A stretch of DNA of 64,000 nt from Flavobacterium sp. (lineage in GTDB: Bacteria; Bacteroidota; Bacteroidia; Flavobacteriales; Flavobacteriaceae). The stretch covers positions 1 to 64,000 of the forward strand of contig NZ_JAIXSL010000016.1 of assembly GCF_027484705.1 (NCBI RefSeq). The letters are read 5' to 3'. Position numbers and translations under genes: made by a program. Below, one piece after another: positions 24,595 to 33,087 of the stretch. The notes under the pieces were generated by a model. That model saw nothing but the letters and a program-made list of their open reading frames with translations, was not told where the DNA came from and ran no database searches. Within the stretch, counting starts at the first letter, position 1, and each line of letters begins with the position of its first letter.

Positions 24595-25110
24595 ATGAAA
24601 AAAATAATTTTACTTGTAGCTGTGGTCGGTTCAATGATTTTCTCCAGTTGTGAAGGACCTGAAGGGCCACGTGGTGAAACGGGTTATAGCGCGGAAGCAA
24701 CTGTTTATGAAACAGACCCTATTAATTTTTTAGCGCCTAGTTTTGGAGTTTTTTTTACATTCCCAAATGAAGCAAAGACTTCAGATCATGTTTTGGTATA
24801 TAGGTTGTCAGGCGTTGATCAAGGAGAAGATGTTTGGCAGCTCATTCCACAGTATCGTTACTTTCCAAATGGAACACTAGATTTCGGATATAATTATGAC
24901 GCCACAAGATTTGATGTGAATATCTATTTAGAAGGAAATGATTTACAAAGCTTAAATGATAATTTAAGATTGGAGCAAATTTTCAGAGTAGTTATTATAC
25001 CGGGTCAATTTGCTAACAAAGGAACTAAAAGCAATATCGATTTAAGCGATTACAACGCTATCATAAAAGCTTATAAAATTGATGAAAGTAAAATCAAACG
25101 AATCAATTAG
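24595..25110 (+). CDS. Hypothetical lipoprotein with short collagen-like start
   Basis: The ATG at 24595 begins a lipoprotein signal (MKKIILLVAVVGSMIFSSCE, Cys19). The ORF-track start lies 53 codons upstream in non-coding DNA. The mature N-terminus EGPEGPRGETG is a brief Gly-x-x repeat, seen in many bacteroidete lipoproteins. The remaining roughly 140 residues (VYRLSGVDQGEDVWQLIPQY, FDVNIYLEG, EQIFRVVIIPGQF) look beta-rich. Similar proteins are called 'collagen-like' or hypothetical; the function is unknown. Confidence 0.72.
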   Translation: MKKIILLVAVVGSMIFSSCEGPEGPRGETGYSAEATVYETDPINFLAPSFGVFFTFPNEAKTSDHVLVYRLSGVDQGEDVWQLIPQYRYFPNGTLDFGYNYDATRFDVNIYLEGNDLQSLNDNLRLEQIFRVVIIPGQFANKGTKSNIDLSDYNAIIKAYKIDESKIKRIN

Positions 25111-25111
25111 A

Positions 25112-25166
25112 AAAAATAAGTCATAAAAAACCGTCTCACTAGGCGGTTTTTTTATGACTTATTTTT
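25112..25166. terminator. Long bidirectional terminator
   Basis: AAAAATAAGTCATAAAAAACCG and CGGTTTTTTTATGACTTATTTTT are complementary over about 22 bp around a 10-base loop. It serves the lipoprotein gene and the convergent TerC gene. The right arm includes the TerC stop codon and last codons. Confidence 0.85.
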
Positions 25167-26103
25167 TAGTATTATCTCGATTCAAAGAAACTAATATACC
25201 AACAAGTAATGACAATCCAATAAAACTCAATGAAGCCCATTCCGGCAATTCGATGTAATCATGCAATAACATCTTCAATCCAACGAAAGTCAAAATGGCA
25301 ATGAGACTGTATTCCAGACAACTGAATTTTTCGAGCATGTTCGCCAGAAAGAAATACATCGAACGCAAGCCTAAAATCGCAAAAATGTTCGAACTGAACA
25401 CCAAAAAAGGATCGGAAGTAATCGCCAATATCGCAGGAACGCTATCGACTGCGAACAAAACATCCATCACTTCAATAATCACCAAAGCAACGAATAAAGG
25501 CGTTGCATAAGATTTGGAACCCTTTTGAATGAAAAAATGTCCTTTTTCAGTATCGGAAGTAATAGGGACAATCTTTCCTAAGATTTTATAGACTAGTGAT
25601 TCTTTAGGTTCAAATTCGTCTTCTTCATTGGTGAACAACATTTTTATAGCGGTGAAAATCAGAAAGGCTCCAAACAAATAAGTCGTCCAGCTGAATTTAT
25701 GGATCAGCATCACACCGAAGAAAATCATTAATCCTCTAAAGACGATGGCGCCAATGATGCCCCAAAACAGAATGCGGTGCTGGTATTTTTGAGCAATTTT
25801 AAACGCACTGAAGATAATAGCGATGACAAAAATATTATCAATACTCAACGACAACTCGATCAAATAACCCGTAATATATTTGATCATCGCCGTATGTGGC
25901 TTGAGTTGGTCCGGATTGGCAATATATCCACATTGATACAACCAATAAACAACCCCTGAGAATATAAAAGACAAAGTTACCCAAATGGCCGTCCATTTTC
26001 CGGCTTCTTTCGAGCTGATGATGTGTGGTGTTTTATTGAAAACGCCTAAATCCAAAGCCAGAAACACTAATATTAAAACCAAAAACAACGTCCAGACTAT
26101 CAT
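25159..26103 (-). CDS. TerC family integral membrane protein
   Basis: This 314-residue protein has about nine hydrophobic segments. The motifs LALDLGVFNK, SLSIDNIFVIAIIFSAFKI, FRGLMIFFGVMLI and VMDVLFAVDSVPAILAI contain the paired acidic residues in membrane helices that define TerC/Alx. Relatives export manganese or load metals onto secreted proteins. The start is the internal ATG at 26103 (MIVWTLFLVLILV) because the 20 residues upstream are untypical. It is monocistronic. Confidence 0.9.
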   Translation of the reverse strand: MIVWTLFLVLILVFLALDLGVFNKTPHIISSKEAGKWTAIWVTLSFIFSGVVYWLYQCGYIANPDQLKPHTAMIKYITGYLIELSLSIDNIFVIAIIFSAFKIAQKYQHRILFWGIIGAIVFRGLMIFFGVMLIHKFSWTTYLFGAFLIFTAIKMLFTNEEDEFEPKESLVYKILGKIVPITSDTEKGHFFIQKGSKSYATPLFVALVIIEVMDVLFAVDSVPAILAITSDPFLVFSSNIFAILGLRSMYFFLANMLEKFSCLEYSLIAILTFVGLKMLLHDYIELPEWASLSFIGLSLLVGILVSLNRDNTKK

Positions 26104-26266
26104 ATCATATATTAAAGGTGCAGTTACAAATATAATTCTTACAACTGCAACAACAAGAAACATTAACGAATATTGTTTTTAGTCTATAATTTTTTGCATT
26201 TCATCTAATTTATCAATTTGACCCATAAAAAAATAGGGTATATTTATTTTAAGTATCAATTTTTTA

Positions 26267-26274
26267 TATATTTG
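26267..26274 (+). promoter_or_regulatory. -7 element of glnN
   Basis: TATATTTG is an exact TAnnTTTG match, 39 bp before the ATG. Confidence 0.5.
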
Positions 26275-26313
26275 CCTCGAATTAATAGGGTATAAAATCA
26301 AAAATAAATATTT

Positions 26314-28503
26314 ATGGCTACATTACGTTTTCAAGCTTTAAAAGAATCGTCCAACAGAACCCCGGTTAAATTTGAAGAAACCGGAAAAAAATCAGCGATT
26401 TTCGGATCGAACGTTTTTAACGACAAAGCAATGAAGCAGTTTTTGACTTCAGATGCTTTCAAAGGCGTAAGAGATGCAGTACAGCACGGCACAAAAATCG
26501 ACAGAAAACTTGCGGATTATATCGCGATGGGCATGAAAGAATGGGCTTTGTCTAAAGGTGTAACCCATTATACACACTGGTTTCAACCTTTGACTGGCGC
26601 TACTGCCGAAAAACATGATGCGTTTTTTGAAACTTCTTACGATGGCAGCGATCCGCTTGAAAAATTTGGTGGCGGACAATTGGTGCAACAAGAACCTGAT
26701 GCGTCAAGTTTTCCGAACGGAGGTATCAGAAATACTTTTGAAGCCAGAGGTTACACCGCTTGGGATCCGACTTCTCCAGCGTTTATCTTCGGAACTACTT
26801 TGTGTATTCCGACGGTTTTCATTTCGTATACCGGAGAAGCTTTAGATAACAAAATCCCATTGTTGCGCGCTTTATCTGCGATGGATGATGCTGCTACAGA
26901 AGTTTGTAAATATTTCGATAAGAACGTCAAGAAAGTAACCGCCACGTTAGGTTGGGAACAAGAATATTTTCTGGTTGATAAATCATTAGCGCAATCGCGT
27001 CCGGACTTGATGATGACCGGAAGAACTTTACTCGGGCATACTTCAGCCAAAGGACAACAATTGGACGACCATTATTTCGGTTCGATTCCAACGCGTGCAC
27101 TTACTTATATGAGAGATTTGGAACAGGAATGTATGTTGCTCGGAATTCCGGTAAAGACACGTCACAACGAAGTAGCGCCGAACCAATTTGAATTGGCACC
27201 GATTTTCGAAGAAACGAATTTAGCGGTAGACCACAACTGCCTATTGATGGATATCATGTCGAAAGTAGCCGAACGCCACGACTTCAAAGTCTTGTTGCAC
27301 GAAAAACCATTCAAAGGCGTCAACGGTTCCGGAAAACACAACAACTGGTCATTGGCTACTGATACAGGAGTCAATTTGTTGAGCCCGAGCAAAACACCAA
27401 TGAGCAACTTACAATTCTTAACCTTCTTCATTAATACCATTAAAGCGGTCAATGAATACGAAGCGTTGTTAAGAGGTTCGATTGCAACGGCTAGCAACGA
27501 CCACCGTTTGGGTGCCAACGAAGCGCCACCAGCCATCATTTCCGTGTTCATCGGAGAACAATTGACAAAAGTTTTGGCAGAACTTGAAGGCGTGACCAGC
27601 GGGAAATTGTCACCGGAAGAAAAGACAGATTTGAAATTGAATGTCGTTGGGAAAATTCCGGATGTATTGTTAGACAATACTGACAGAAACAGAACTTCAC
27701 CATTTGCTTTCACAGGAAATAAATTTGAATTCCGTGCGGTTGGTTCCTCTGCAAACTGTTCGAACGCGATGACTACCTTGAACACTATCGTAGCTAAGCA
27801 ATTGAAAGATTTCAAAAAAGAAGTCGATGCTTTGATTGATAAGAAAGATTTGAAAAAAGACGAAGCCATTTTCAATGTGTTGCGCGAATACATCAAACAA
27901 TCTAAAAATATCCTTTTCGAAGGCGACGGCTACAGCGATGCTTGGGAAAAAGAAGCAGCAAAAAGAGGGTTGAGCAATTTCAAAACCACTCCGCAAGCTT
28001 TGAAAGCAAGAGCATCAAAACAAGCGTTGGATTTATTCTCAGAAATGGGCATCATGAACCATGTAGAAGTGGAAGCGCGTTACGAAATCGAACTTGAAGA
28101 ATACACCAAGAAAATTCAGATTGAAGGTCGTGTGTTAGGTGATATTGCCAGAAATCACGTGATTCCAACGGCAATACGTTACCAAAATACTTTGATTGAA
28201 AACGTGCGCGGGCTCAAAGAAATCTTCGGAAAAGACTTCGAGAAAATCGCCAAAGAGCAAATCGTTTTGATTAAAGAGATTTCTTCACATATCGAAGGCA
28301 TCAACACCAAAGTAGAGGAAATGACCGAAGCCAGAAGAAAAGCCAACGCGCTGACTGATGGAGCAAAAATGGCTGACGCTTACTGCGAAAAAGTAAAACC
28401 TTATTTCGAAATCATCCGCGAGCATTGCGATAAATTGGAGCTTTTGGTCGATGACGAAATCTGGACCCTGACCAAATACAGAGAACTGTTGTTCACGAAA
28501 TAA
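26314..28503 (+). CDS. glnN: Glutamine synthetase type III
   Basis: This enzyme makes glutamine from glutamate, ammonia and ATP and is the main ammonium-assimilating form in many Bacteroidota. The 729-residue length and the N-terminal FGSNVFNDKAMKQFL are typical of GSIII. The glutamine-synthetase core is seen as THYTHWFQPLTG, GWEQEYFLVDK (metal-binding Glu), RHNEVAPNQFELAP, VNGSGKHNNWSLAT and NRTSPFAFTGNKFEFRAVGS. A long helical C-terminal tail follows. It is a single gene with its own promoter and terminator. GSIII is usually not adenylylated. Confidence 0.96.
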   Translation: MATLRFQALKESSNRTPVKFEETGKKSAIFGSNVFNDKAMKQFLTSDAFKGVRDAVQHGTKIDRKLADYIAMGMKEWALSKGVTHYTHWFQPLTGATAEKHDAFFETSYDGSDPLEKFGGGQLVQQEPDASSFPNGGIRNTFEARGYTAWDPTSPAFIFGTTLCIPTVFISYTGEALDNKIPLLRALSAMDDAATEVCKYFDKNVKKVTATLGWEQEYFLVDKSLAQSRPDLMMTGRTLLGHTSAKGQQLDDHYFGSIPTRALTYMRDLEQECMLLGIPVKTRHNEVAPNQFELAPIFEETNLAVDHNCLLMDIMSKVAERHDFKVLLHEKPFKGVNGSGKHNNWSLATDTGVNLLSPSKTPMSNLQFLTFFINTIKAVNEYEALLRGSIATASNDHRLGANEAPPAIISVFIGEQLTKVLAELEGVTSGKLSPEEKTDLKLNVVGKIPDVLLDNTDRNRTSPFAFTGNKFEFRAVGSSANCSNAMTTLNTIVAKQLKDFKKEVDALIDKKDLKKDEAIFNVLREYIKQSKNILFEGDGYSDAWEKEAAKRGLSNFKTTPQALKARASKQALDLFSEMGIMNHVEVEARYEIELEEYTKKIQIEGRVLGDIARNHVIPTAIRYQNTLIENVRGLKEIFGKDFEKIAKEQIVLIKEISSHIEGINTKVEEMTEARRKANALTDGAKMADAYCEKVKPYFEIIREHCDKLELLVDDEIWTLTKYRELLFTK

Positions 28504-28521
28504 TTCGTGATAGCATATGAA

Positions 28522-28553
28522 AAGCCCGTTTCGATTGAAGCGGGTTTTTTTGT
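28522..28553 (+). terminator. Terminator after glnN
   Basis: CCCGTTTC / GAAGCGGG stem with a GATT loop and seven T residues. Confidence 0.85.
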
Positions 28554-28566
28554 TGTAGGTTTTAAG

Positions 28567-28650
28567 TCAGGAGCTGTTCCCGCTATCCGTTACAATCTTT
28601 TGTGTCGAACACCGCCACAAAAGGATTTTCACTACTATCGGGGCTAGGGC
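28567..28650 (+). repeat. Dispersed hairpin element, copy B
   Basis: CAGGAGCTGTTCCCGCTATC, then the hairpin CTTTTGTGTCG / CGCCACAAAAG, then CTATCGGGGCTAGGGC. The outer stem is CCCG/CGGG. It directly follows the glnN terminator. Confidence 0.9.
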
Positions 28651-28723
28651 ATTCCGTCGCAAAGAACGCAACTTATAACCTACAACTTTTTTCACTAACT
28701 TTCGTACTCCAAATAAATACCCC

Positions 28724-29617
28724 ATGAAAGCTGTTTTTCTTATTCTATTTTGCGTCGTTTCTGCCACTTTCATTTCCGCTCAGGAACAATTCTCCGTTTA
28801 TTTTGGCAGCAATAAATTCGAATTGACGCCAAAAGAAAAAAACAGCTTAAACCAATGGATGGCTTCACATGCCGATGTAAAAGTAGTCGGTATCCACGGA
28901 TTTACTGATGAAGATGGAAGCAACGGTTTCAATGATACGCTGGCCAAAAACAGGATCAATTTTATCTTCAATGCGATTCAAGGCAAAATCAAAATCAGGG
29001 AAGATTTCAAGACCAGAAGTTTTGGCGAACTGCACAAGCTTTCCAAAATCAAAGCTGAAAACCGCAAAGTGACATTGTTCTATATCGAAGCGAAAGATAT
29101 TCCAAGAGAAAATGAGATTCTCGGCATTAAGGAAGTGGCGGCTGCACCGATCGAAGAACTTAAGGAAATCATTCATTATCCCGAAAAATTGGTTTTCGAT
29201 AACCCTGACGGAACCAAATCTGAATACAAGCTCGATGTGGCTTTCATGCAAAAAATGAGTGAAGCCGCAGTAGGAGAGAAGCTTAAGATCGAGAATCTGA
29301 ACTTTAAAATCAACACTTTTATAGTGGTGCCCGAATCTAGAGGAAAAATGTATGAACTGCTCGTCGTGCTTCAGAAAAATCCGAAATTGGTCATTGAAAT
29401 TCAAGGCCATTTGTGTTGCATGCCCAATGATCGTTTGGATTTATCGACACAACGCGCCAAAGCCATCAATAATTTTCTAGTCGCTAATGGCATCAATGAA
29501 AAAAGGCTTACTTACAAAGGATTCGGAAGCACCCAGCCGATTTATCCGATTCCCGAAAAAGACGAAGCGCAACGTGCCGCCAACCGCCGTGTAGAAATTC
29601 TGATTGTATCGCGTTAA
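28724..29617 (+). CDS. Secreted protein with two OmpA-like domains (first of a tandem pair)
   Basis: This 297-residue protein has a signal peptide ending near SAQEQ. The N-terminal half (residues about 22-125) is a degenerate OmpA-like domain (VYFGSNKFELTPKEKNSLNQ ... ENRKVTLFY). The C-terminal half (about 190-297) is a more standard one, ending NGINEKRLTYKGFGSTQPIY and ANRRVEILIV. These domains usually bind peptidoglycan. Where OmpA has GHTD, this protein has GHLCCMPND with a Cys-Cys pair. The next gene encodes a paralogue, 19 bp away. Confidence 0.85.
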   Translation: MKAVFLILFCVVSATFISAQEQFSVYFGSNKFELTPKEKNSLNQWMASHADVKVVGIHGFTDEDGSNGFNDTLAKNRINFIFNAIQGKIKIREDFKTRSFGELHKLSKIKAENRKVTLFYIEAKDIPRENEILGIKEVAAAPIEELKEIIHYPEKLVFDNPDGTKSEYKLDVAFMQKMSEAAVGEKLKIENLNFKINTFIVVPESRGKMYELLVVLQKNPKLVIEIQGHLCCMPNDRLDLSTQRAKAINNFLVANGINEKRLTYKGFGSTQPIYPIPEKDEAQRAANRRVEILIVSR

Positions 29618-29636
29618 TCAAATCCATTCAATAGCA

Positions 29637-30437
29637 ATGAAAAATAGTTTAGCCTTTATTTTATTACTGCTGTTGCCTGCATTCGGACTTTCTGCGCAGG
29701 AAAAACTGACGGTGTTTTTTGATTTTGACAAACACAACCTCAATGATACTGCCCTCCAACAACTGCAAACCTGGATCGCCAACAATCCTAAAATTGAAGT
29801 GACTAAAATATACGGTTTCTGCGATTGGAAAGGCAATAATAACTACAACGATTCGCTTTCGTTGAAACGCGTCAATACGGTTTTTAATTACTTCAAAGAA
29901 AAGAATATCAAAGTTAAAGAAGGTTATGAAATTAAAGGCTTTGGCGAAGATTTTGAACAATCGAAAGTGCAGTCTGAAAACCGTAAAGTCCTCATCGTTT
30001 ATGAATTCAAAAAAGAGGAAACTTCAAAATCGGCTATGGAGAACAAAGACAGTTTGCCCTTAGCCGAACAATTCAAACAAGCCAAAACGGGCGATAAAAT
30101 CCGGTTGAAAAATATTTATTTTTATAATATGACGCCAAGGATTCTTCCAAAATCAAGACCGGTTTTGATTGAATTGTTGTGCGCTTTGGAAGACAATCCC
30201 AAACTCAAAATAGAAATCCGTGGGCACATTTGTTGTCAAAGAGGATTTGACATCAATGACCTTTCGGTGATGCGGGCGCGGGCGATTTACAATTATCTAG
30301 TCACCCAAAAAATTAACAGGAAACGCTTGTCTTATAAAGGTTTGGGAACCAGCGAACCCATTTATCCGATTCCTGAAAAATCGGAATTTGAGGAAGATGA
30401 AAACCGCCGTGTAGAAATTTTGGTGCTTGAGAACTGA
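29637..30437 (+). CDS. Secreted protein with two OmpA-like domains (second of a tandem pair)
   Basis: The ATG at 29637 gives 266 residues with a signal peptide (MKNSLAFILLLLLPAFGLSA). It has the same two-domain plan as its neighbour: VFFDFDKHNLNDTALQQLQT ... ENRKVLIVYE, then RPVLIELLCALEDNPKLKIE and GHICCQRGFDINDLS, ending ENRRVEILVLEN. The Cys-Cys pair is in the same place. The two genes arose by duplication and are probably co-transcribed. A peptidoglycan-linked envelope role is inferred from the fold. Confidence 0.85.
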   Translation: MKNSLAFILLLLLPAFGLSAQEKLTVFFDFDKHNLNDTALQQLQTWIANNPKIEVTKIYGFCDWKGNNNYNDSLSLKRVNTVFNYFKEKNIKVKEGYEIKGFGEDFEQSKVQSENRKVLIVYEFKKEETSKSAMENKDSLPLAEQFKQAKTGDKIRLKNIYFYNMTPRILPKSRPVLIELLCALEDNPKLKIEIRGHICCQRGFDINDLSVMRARAIYNYLVTQKINRKRLSYKGLGTSEPIYPIPEKSEFEEDENRRVEILVLEN

Positions 30438-30482
30438 TTTTAAAATCCTAAAATCTTATCCGTTAAAACGGAACAATCTCAT

Positions 30483-30490
30483 TATATTTG
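30483..30490 (+). promoter_or_regulatory. -7 element of the AIR synthase gene
   Basis: TATATTTG is an exact TAnnTTTG match, 23 bp before the ATG. Confidence 0.5.
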
Positions 30491-30512
30491 CCGGACAACA
30501 ACACAACAATCC

Positions 30513-31691
30513 ATGAGTTCAGCTACTTCCAAACGTTATGCGCAACGCGGCGTTTCCGCATCTAAAGAAGATGTGCATCAGGCCATCAAAAACATCGACA
30601 AAGGATTATTCCCGAAAGCTTTCTGTAAAATCGTTCCAGATTATCTGACGAATGACCAAGAGTATTGCTTGATCATGCATGCCGACGGCGCCGGAACAAA
30701 ATCATCATTGGCTTATCTGTATTGGAAAGAAACAGGCGATATTTCAGTTTGGAAAGGCATTGCGCAAGATGCACTCATTATGAATATTGATGATTTATTA
30801 TGTGTTGGCGCTACTGATAATATTTTGCTTTCCTCAACCATTGGTAGAAATAAAAACAGGATTTCGGGCGAAGTGATTTCAGCCATCATCAACGGTACTG
30901 AAGAGCTTATCGAAGAACTCAAACAGCACGGCGTCACGATCCATTCCACGGGTGGAGAAACAGCTGACGTGGGCGATTTAGTGCGAACGATTATTGTTGA
31001 TTCCACAGTTACGGCACGAATGAAACGTTCTGATGTGATCGATAATGCCAATATCAAGTCGGGCGATGTGATTGTCGGTTTGGCTTCTTTCGGTCAGGCC
31101 GTTTATGAAAAATCATACAATGGCGGTATGGGCAGCAACGGTTTGACTTCAGCACGCCATGATGTTTTCGCGCACGATCTGGCTAAAAAATACCCTGAAA
31201 GTTTCGATGATCTTGTGCCCGATGATTTGGTGTATTCAGGCCAGATGCAATTGACGGATGCTGTTGAGAATGCTCCGATTGATGCGGGTCAATTGGTGCT
31301 TTCGCCCACGAGAACCTACGCGCCGATTGTCAAAAAAATACTAGAAAAATATTCATCAAAAGACATTCATGGCATGGTGCACTGCAGCGGTGGTGCGCAG
31401 ACTAAGATTTTACATTTCATAGAAAACCTACATATTATTAAGGATAACTTATTTCCTGTTCCGCCTTTGTTTCAACTGATTCAACAGCAATCGAAAACGG
31501 ATTGGAAAGAAATGTATCAGGTTTTCAACTGTGGCCATCGCATGGAATTGTATGTTCCGGAAAGCATCGCGTCAGAGATTATCAACATTTCGAAATCTTT
31601 TGGTGTGGACGCACAAATTGTCGGTCGGGTAGAGGCGAGCCAACATAAAAAACTCACTATTGTCAGCGAATACGGAACTTTTGAATATTAA
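30513..31691 (+). CDS. purM: Phosphoribosylformylglycinamidine cyclo-ligase (AIR synthase, PurM-like)
   Basis: This ATP-dependent enzyme closes the imidazole ring in purine synthesis. The 392-residue protein starts SSATSKRYAQRGVSASKEDV, the bacteroidete form of the family. It has the PurM ATP-site patterns MHADGAGTKSSLAYLYWKET, AQDALIMNIDDLLCVGATDN and STGGETADVGDLVRTIIVD, and a C-terminal VFNCGHRMELYV. It is longer and more diverged than E. coli PurM, so 'AIR synthase related' is the cautious name. The membrane acyltransferase gene follows after 33 bp. Confidence 0.87.
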   Translation: MSSATSKRYAQRGVSASKEDVHQAIKNIDKGLFPKAFCKIVPDYLTNDQEYCLIMHADGAGTKSSLAYLYWKETGDISVWKGIAQDALIMNIDDLLCVGATDNILLSSTIGRNKNRISGEVISAIINGTEELIEELKQHGVTIHSTGGETADVGDLVRTIIVDSTVTARMKRSDVIDNANIKSGDVIVGLASFGQAVYEKSYNGGMGSNGLTSARHDVFAHDLAKKYPESFDDLVPDDLVYSGQMQLTDAVENAPIDAGQLVLSPTRTYAPIVKKILEKYSSKDIHGMVHCSGGAQTKILHFIENLHIIKDNLFPVPPLFQLIQQQSKTDWKEMYQVFNCGHRMELYVPESIASEIINISKSFGVDAQIVGRVEASQHKKLTIVSEYGTFEY

Positions 31692-31724
31692 ATTTTTACC
31701 AGCGGTATGCAGTCTTAACAAGGC

Positions 31725-32858
31725 ATGAGAAACATATTAAAAATCGAATTCAATCCCGATAGAATATACGGACTTGATGTGCTCCGGGCTGCCGCGATTT
31801 TTTTTGTATTGGTTCCGCATGGTGGTTTTTTGCTTCCGCAACGGTTAAAAATGGCCAGTTATTTTTTTTCTTTAGATGGGGTTTCTATTTTTTTTGTGCT
31901 CAGCGGTTTTCTGCTCGGCGGAATTCTGATCAAAAACCTGGAAAAAGCAACATTTACCAAAACGGACTTAATCAATTTTTGGGTGCGAAGATGGTTCAGG
32001 ACTTTACCCAATTACTTTCTGATTCTAACGGTTCTCTGTATTTTTAGCTATTATACTGATGATGGTTTTGCGCTTGGCAATCTGGCAAAGTATTTTGTTT
32101 TTTCACAGAATTTATTCGAACCACAACCTGAAGGTTTTTTTCCGGAAGCCTGGAGTTTAAGTGTTGAAGAATGGTTCTATCTGCTGATACCGGTCATTAT
32201 TTTTTTACTGATTGTTTTTCTAAAAGTAAAACCGAAAAAGGCTGTTTTATCAACGGTCATATTAATTATTGCAACCATCACATTATTTAGATATATAAGG
32301 TTTGAGAACACAATCATTCTTAATTACGGTGATTGGGATATGTATTACAGGAAACAAGTATGCACGAGACTTGACAGTATTATGTTTGGCGTATTGGGTT
32401 CCTATTTTCAATTTTATTACCGTCAAAGTTGGATTCGTTATAAGTTTCAGTTGCTGATTGCAGGCATGATTTTATTAATATGCTCCACCCATTTTTTTTC
32501 ACGCTTATTCATCAGTTATGGAGGAATGTACTCCTGTGTTTTTTCGTTTACAGTGGTCTCATTGGCGGTACTTTTCCTGCTTCCGTTTTTGTCAGAACTC
32601 AGAACAGGTAAAGGTTGGATTTACCGCGGCGTTACATACACCAGTTTAATTTCCTATTCGATGTATTTATTGAATTTTTCGATTATTCAGCGCTGCATAG
32701 TCAATAAAATCAAATGGACGCTTTTTTTGGATTCCGAATATGCCATTTGCTTTGTCCAATATTTCCTATACTGGATTCTGGTGTTTGTGTTTTCCATTTT
32801 ACTGTATAAGTATTTTGAAATGCCTATGACCAGACTAAGAGAACGAATAAATAGATAG
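31725..32858 (+). CDS. Membrane acyltransferase, acyltransferase-3 (OafA/YrhL) family
   Basis: This 377-residue protein has about ten membrane segments. The family opening YGLDVLRAAAIFFVLVPHGG includes the catalytic His in helix 1. It also has GVSIFFVLSGFLLGGIL, WVRRWFRTLPNYF (Arg motif) and AWSLSVEEWFYLLIPV. These enzymes O-acetylate surface polysaccharides or other envelope sugars. The substrate is not evident, since no polysaccharide cluster surrounds it. It may share a transcript with the AIR synthase gene. Confidence 0.9.
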   Translation: MRNILKIEFNPDRIYGLDVLRAAAIFFVLVPHGGFLLPQRLKMASYFFSLDGVSIFFVLSGFLLGGILIKNLEKATFTKTDLINFWVRRWFRTLPNYFLILTVLCIFSYYTDDGFALGNLAKYFVFSQNLFEPQPEGFFPEAWSLSVEEWFYLLIPVIIFLLIVFLKVKPKKAVLSTVILIIATITLFRYIRFENTIILNYGDWDMYYRKQVCTRLDSIMFGVLGSYFQFYYRQSWIRYKFQLLIAGMILLICSTHFFSRLFISYGGMYSCVFSFTVVSLAVLFLLPFLSELRTGKGWIYRGVTYTSLISYSMYLLNFSIIQRCIVNKIKWTLFLDSEYAICFVQYFLYWILVFVFSILLYKYFEMPMTRLRERINR

Positions 32859-33005
32859 TTTATGAAAAAAGAATAAAATGCTGTGGGCGCCATTTCACAA
32901 ATTGCCTTTTCATGTGTTCATAAAACTGCTTAGATGGTAAAGAAGGTATTAGATAATCTAGTGTAAACAATAAAAATGGTCAAACAATAATTTAAGCATT
33001 CTGTT

Positions 33006-33034
33006 AAAAAGCCATCAAGAGGTGGTTTTTTTAT
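33006..33034 (+). terminator. Terminator before the T9SS protein cluster
   Basis: AAAAAGCCATC AAGA GGTGGTTTTTTT forms a short stem with a T-run. The rest of the 32859-33087 gap is AT-rich with nothing recognisable except the promoter box. Confidence 0.6.
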
Positions 33035-33054
33035 TTTTACAATTTTATTTTTAC

Positions 33055-33062
33055 TACTTTTG
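33055..33062 (+). promoter_or_regulatory. -7 element of the first T9SS protein gene
   Basis: TACTTTTG is an exact TAnnTTTG match, 25 bp before the ATG. The two following T9SS genes have weaker versions (TACTTTTA, TTACTTTA) at similar positions. Confidence 0.5.
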
Positions 33063-33087
33063 ACGTTATTAACTTAAAAAATAAATA

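Noticed and set aside
24595-25110. Collagen-like structural protein
   Set aside because: Only about three Gly-x-x triplets are present after the lipobox, too few to form a collagen triple helix. It is annotated as a lipoprotein of unknown function.
27162-27896. 244-residue minus-strand ORF inside glnN
   Set aside because: It is antisense to a highly conserved gene, the translation has no family-like pattern, and it is an open-frame shadow of glnN codon use.
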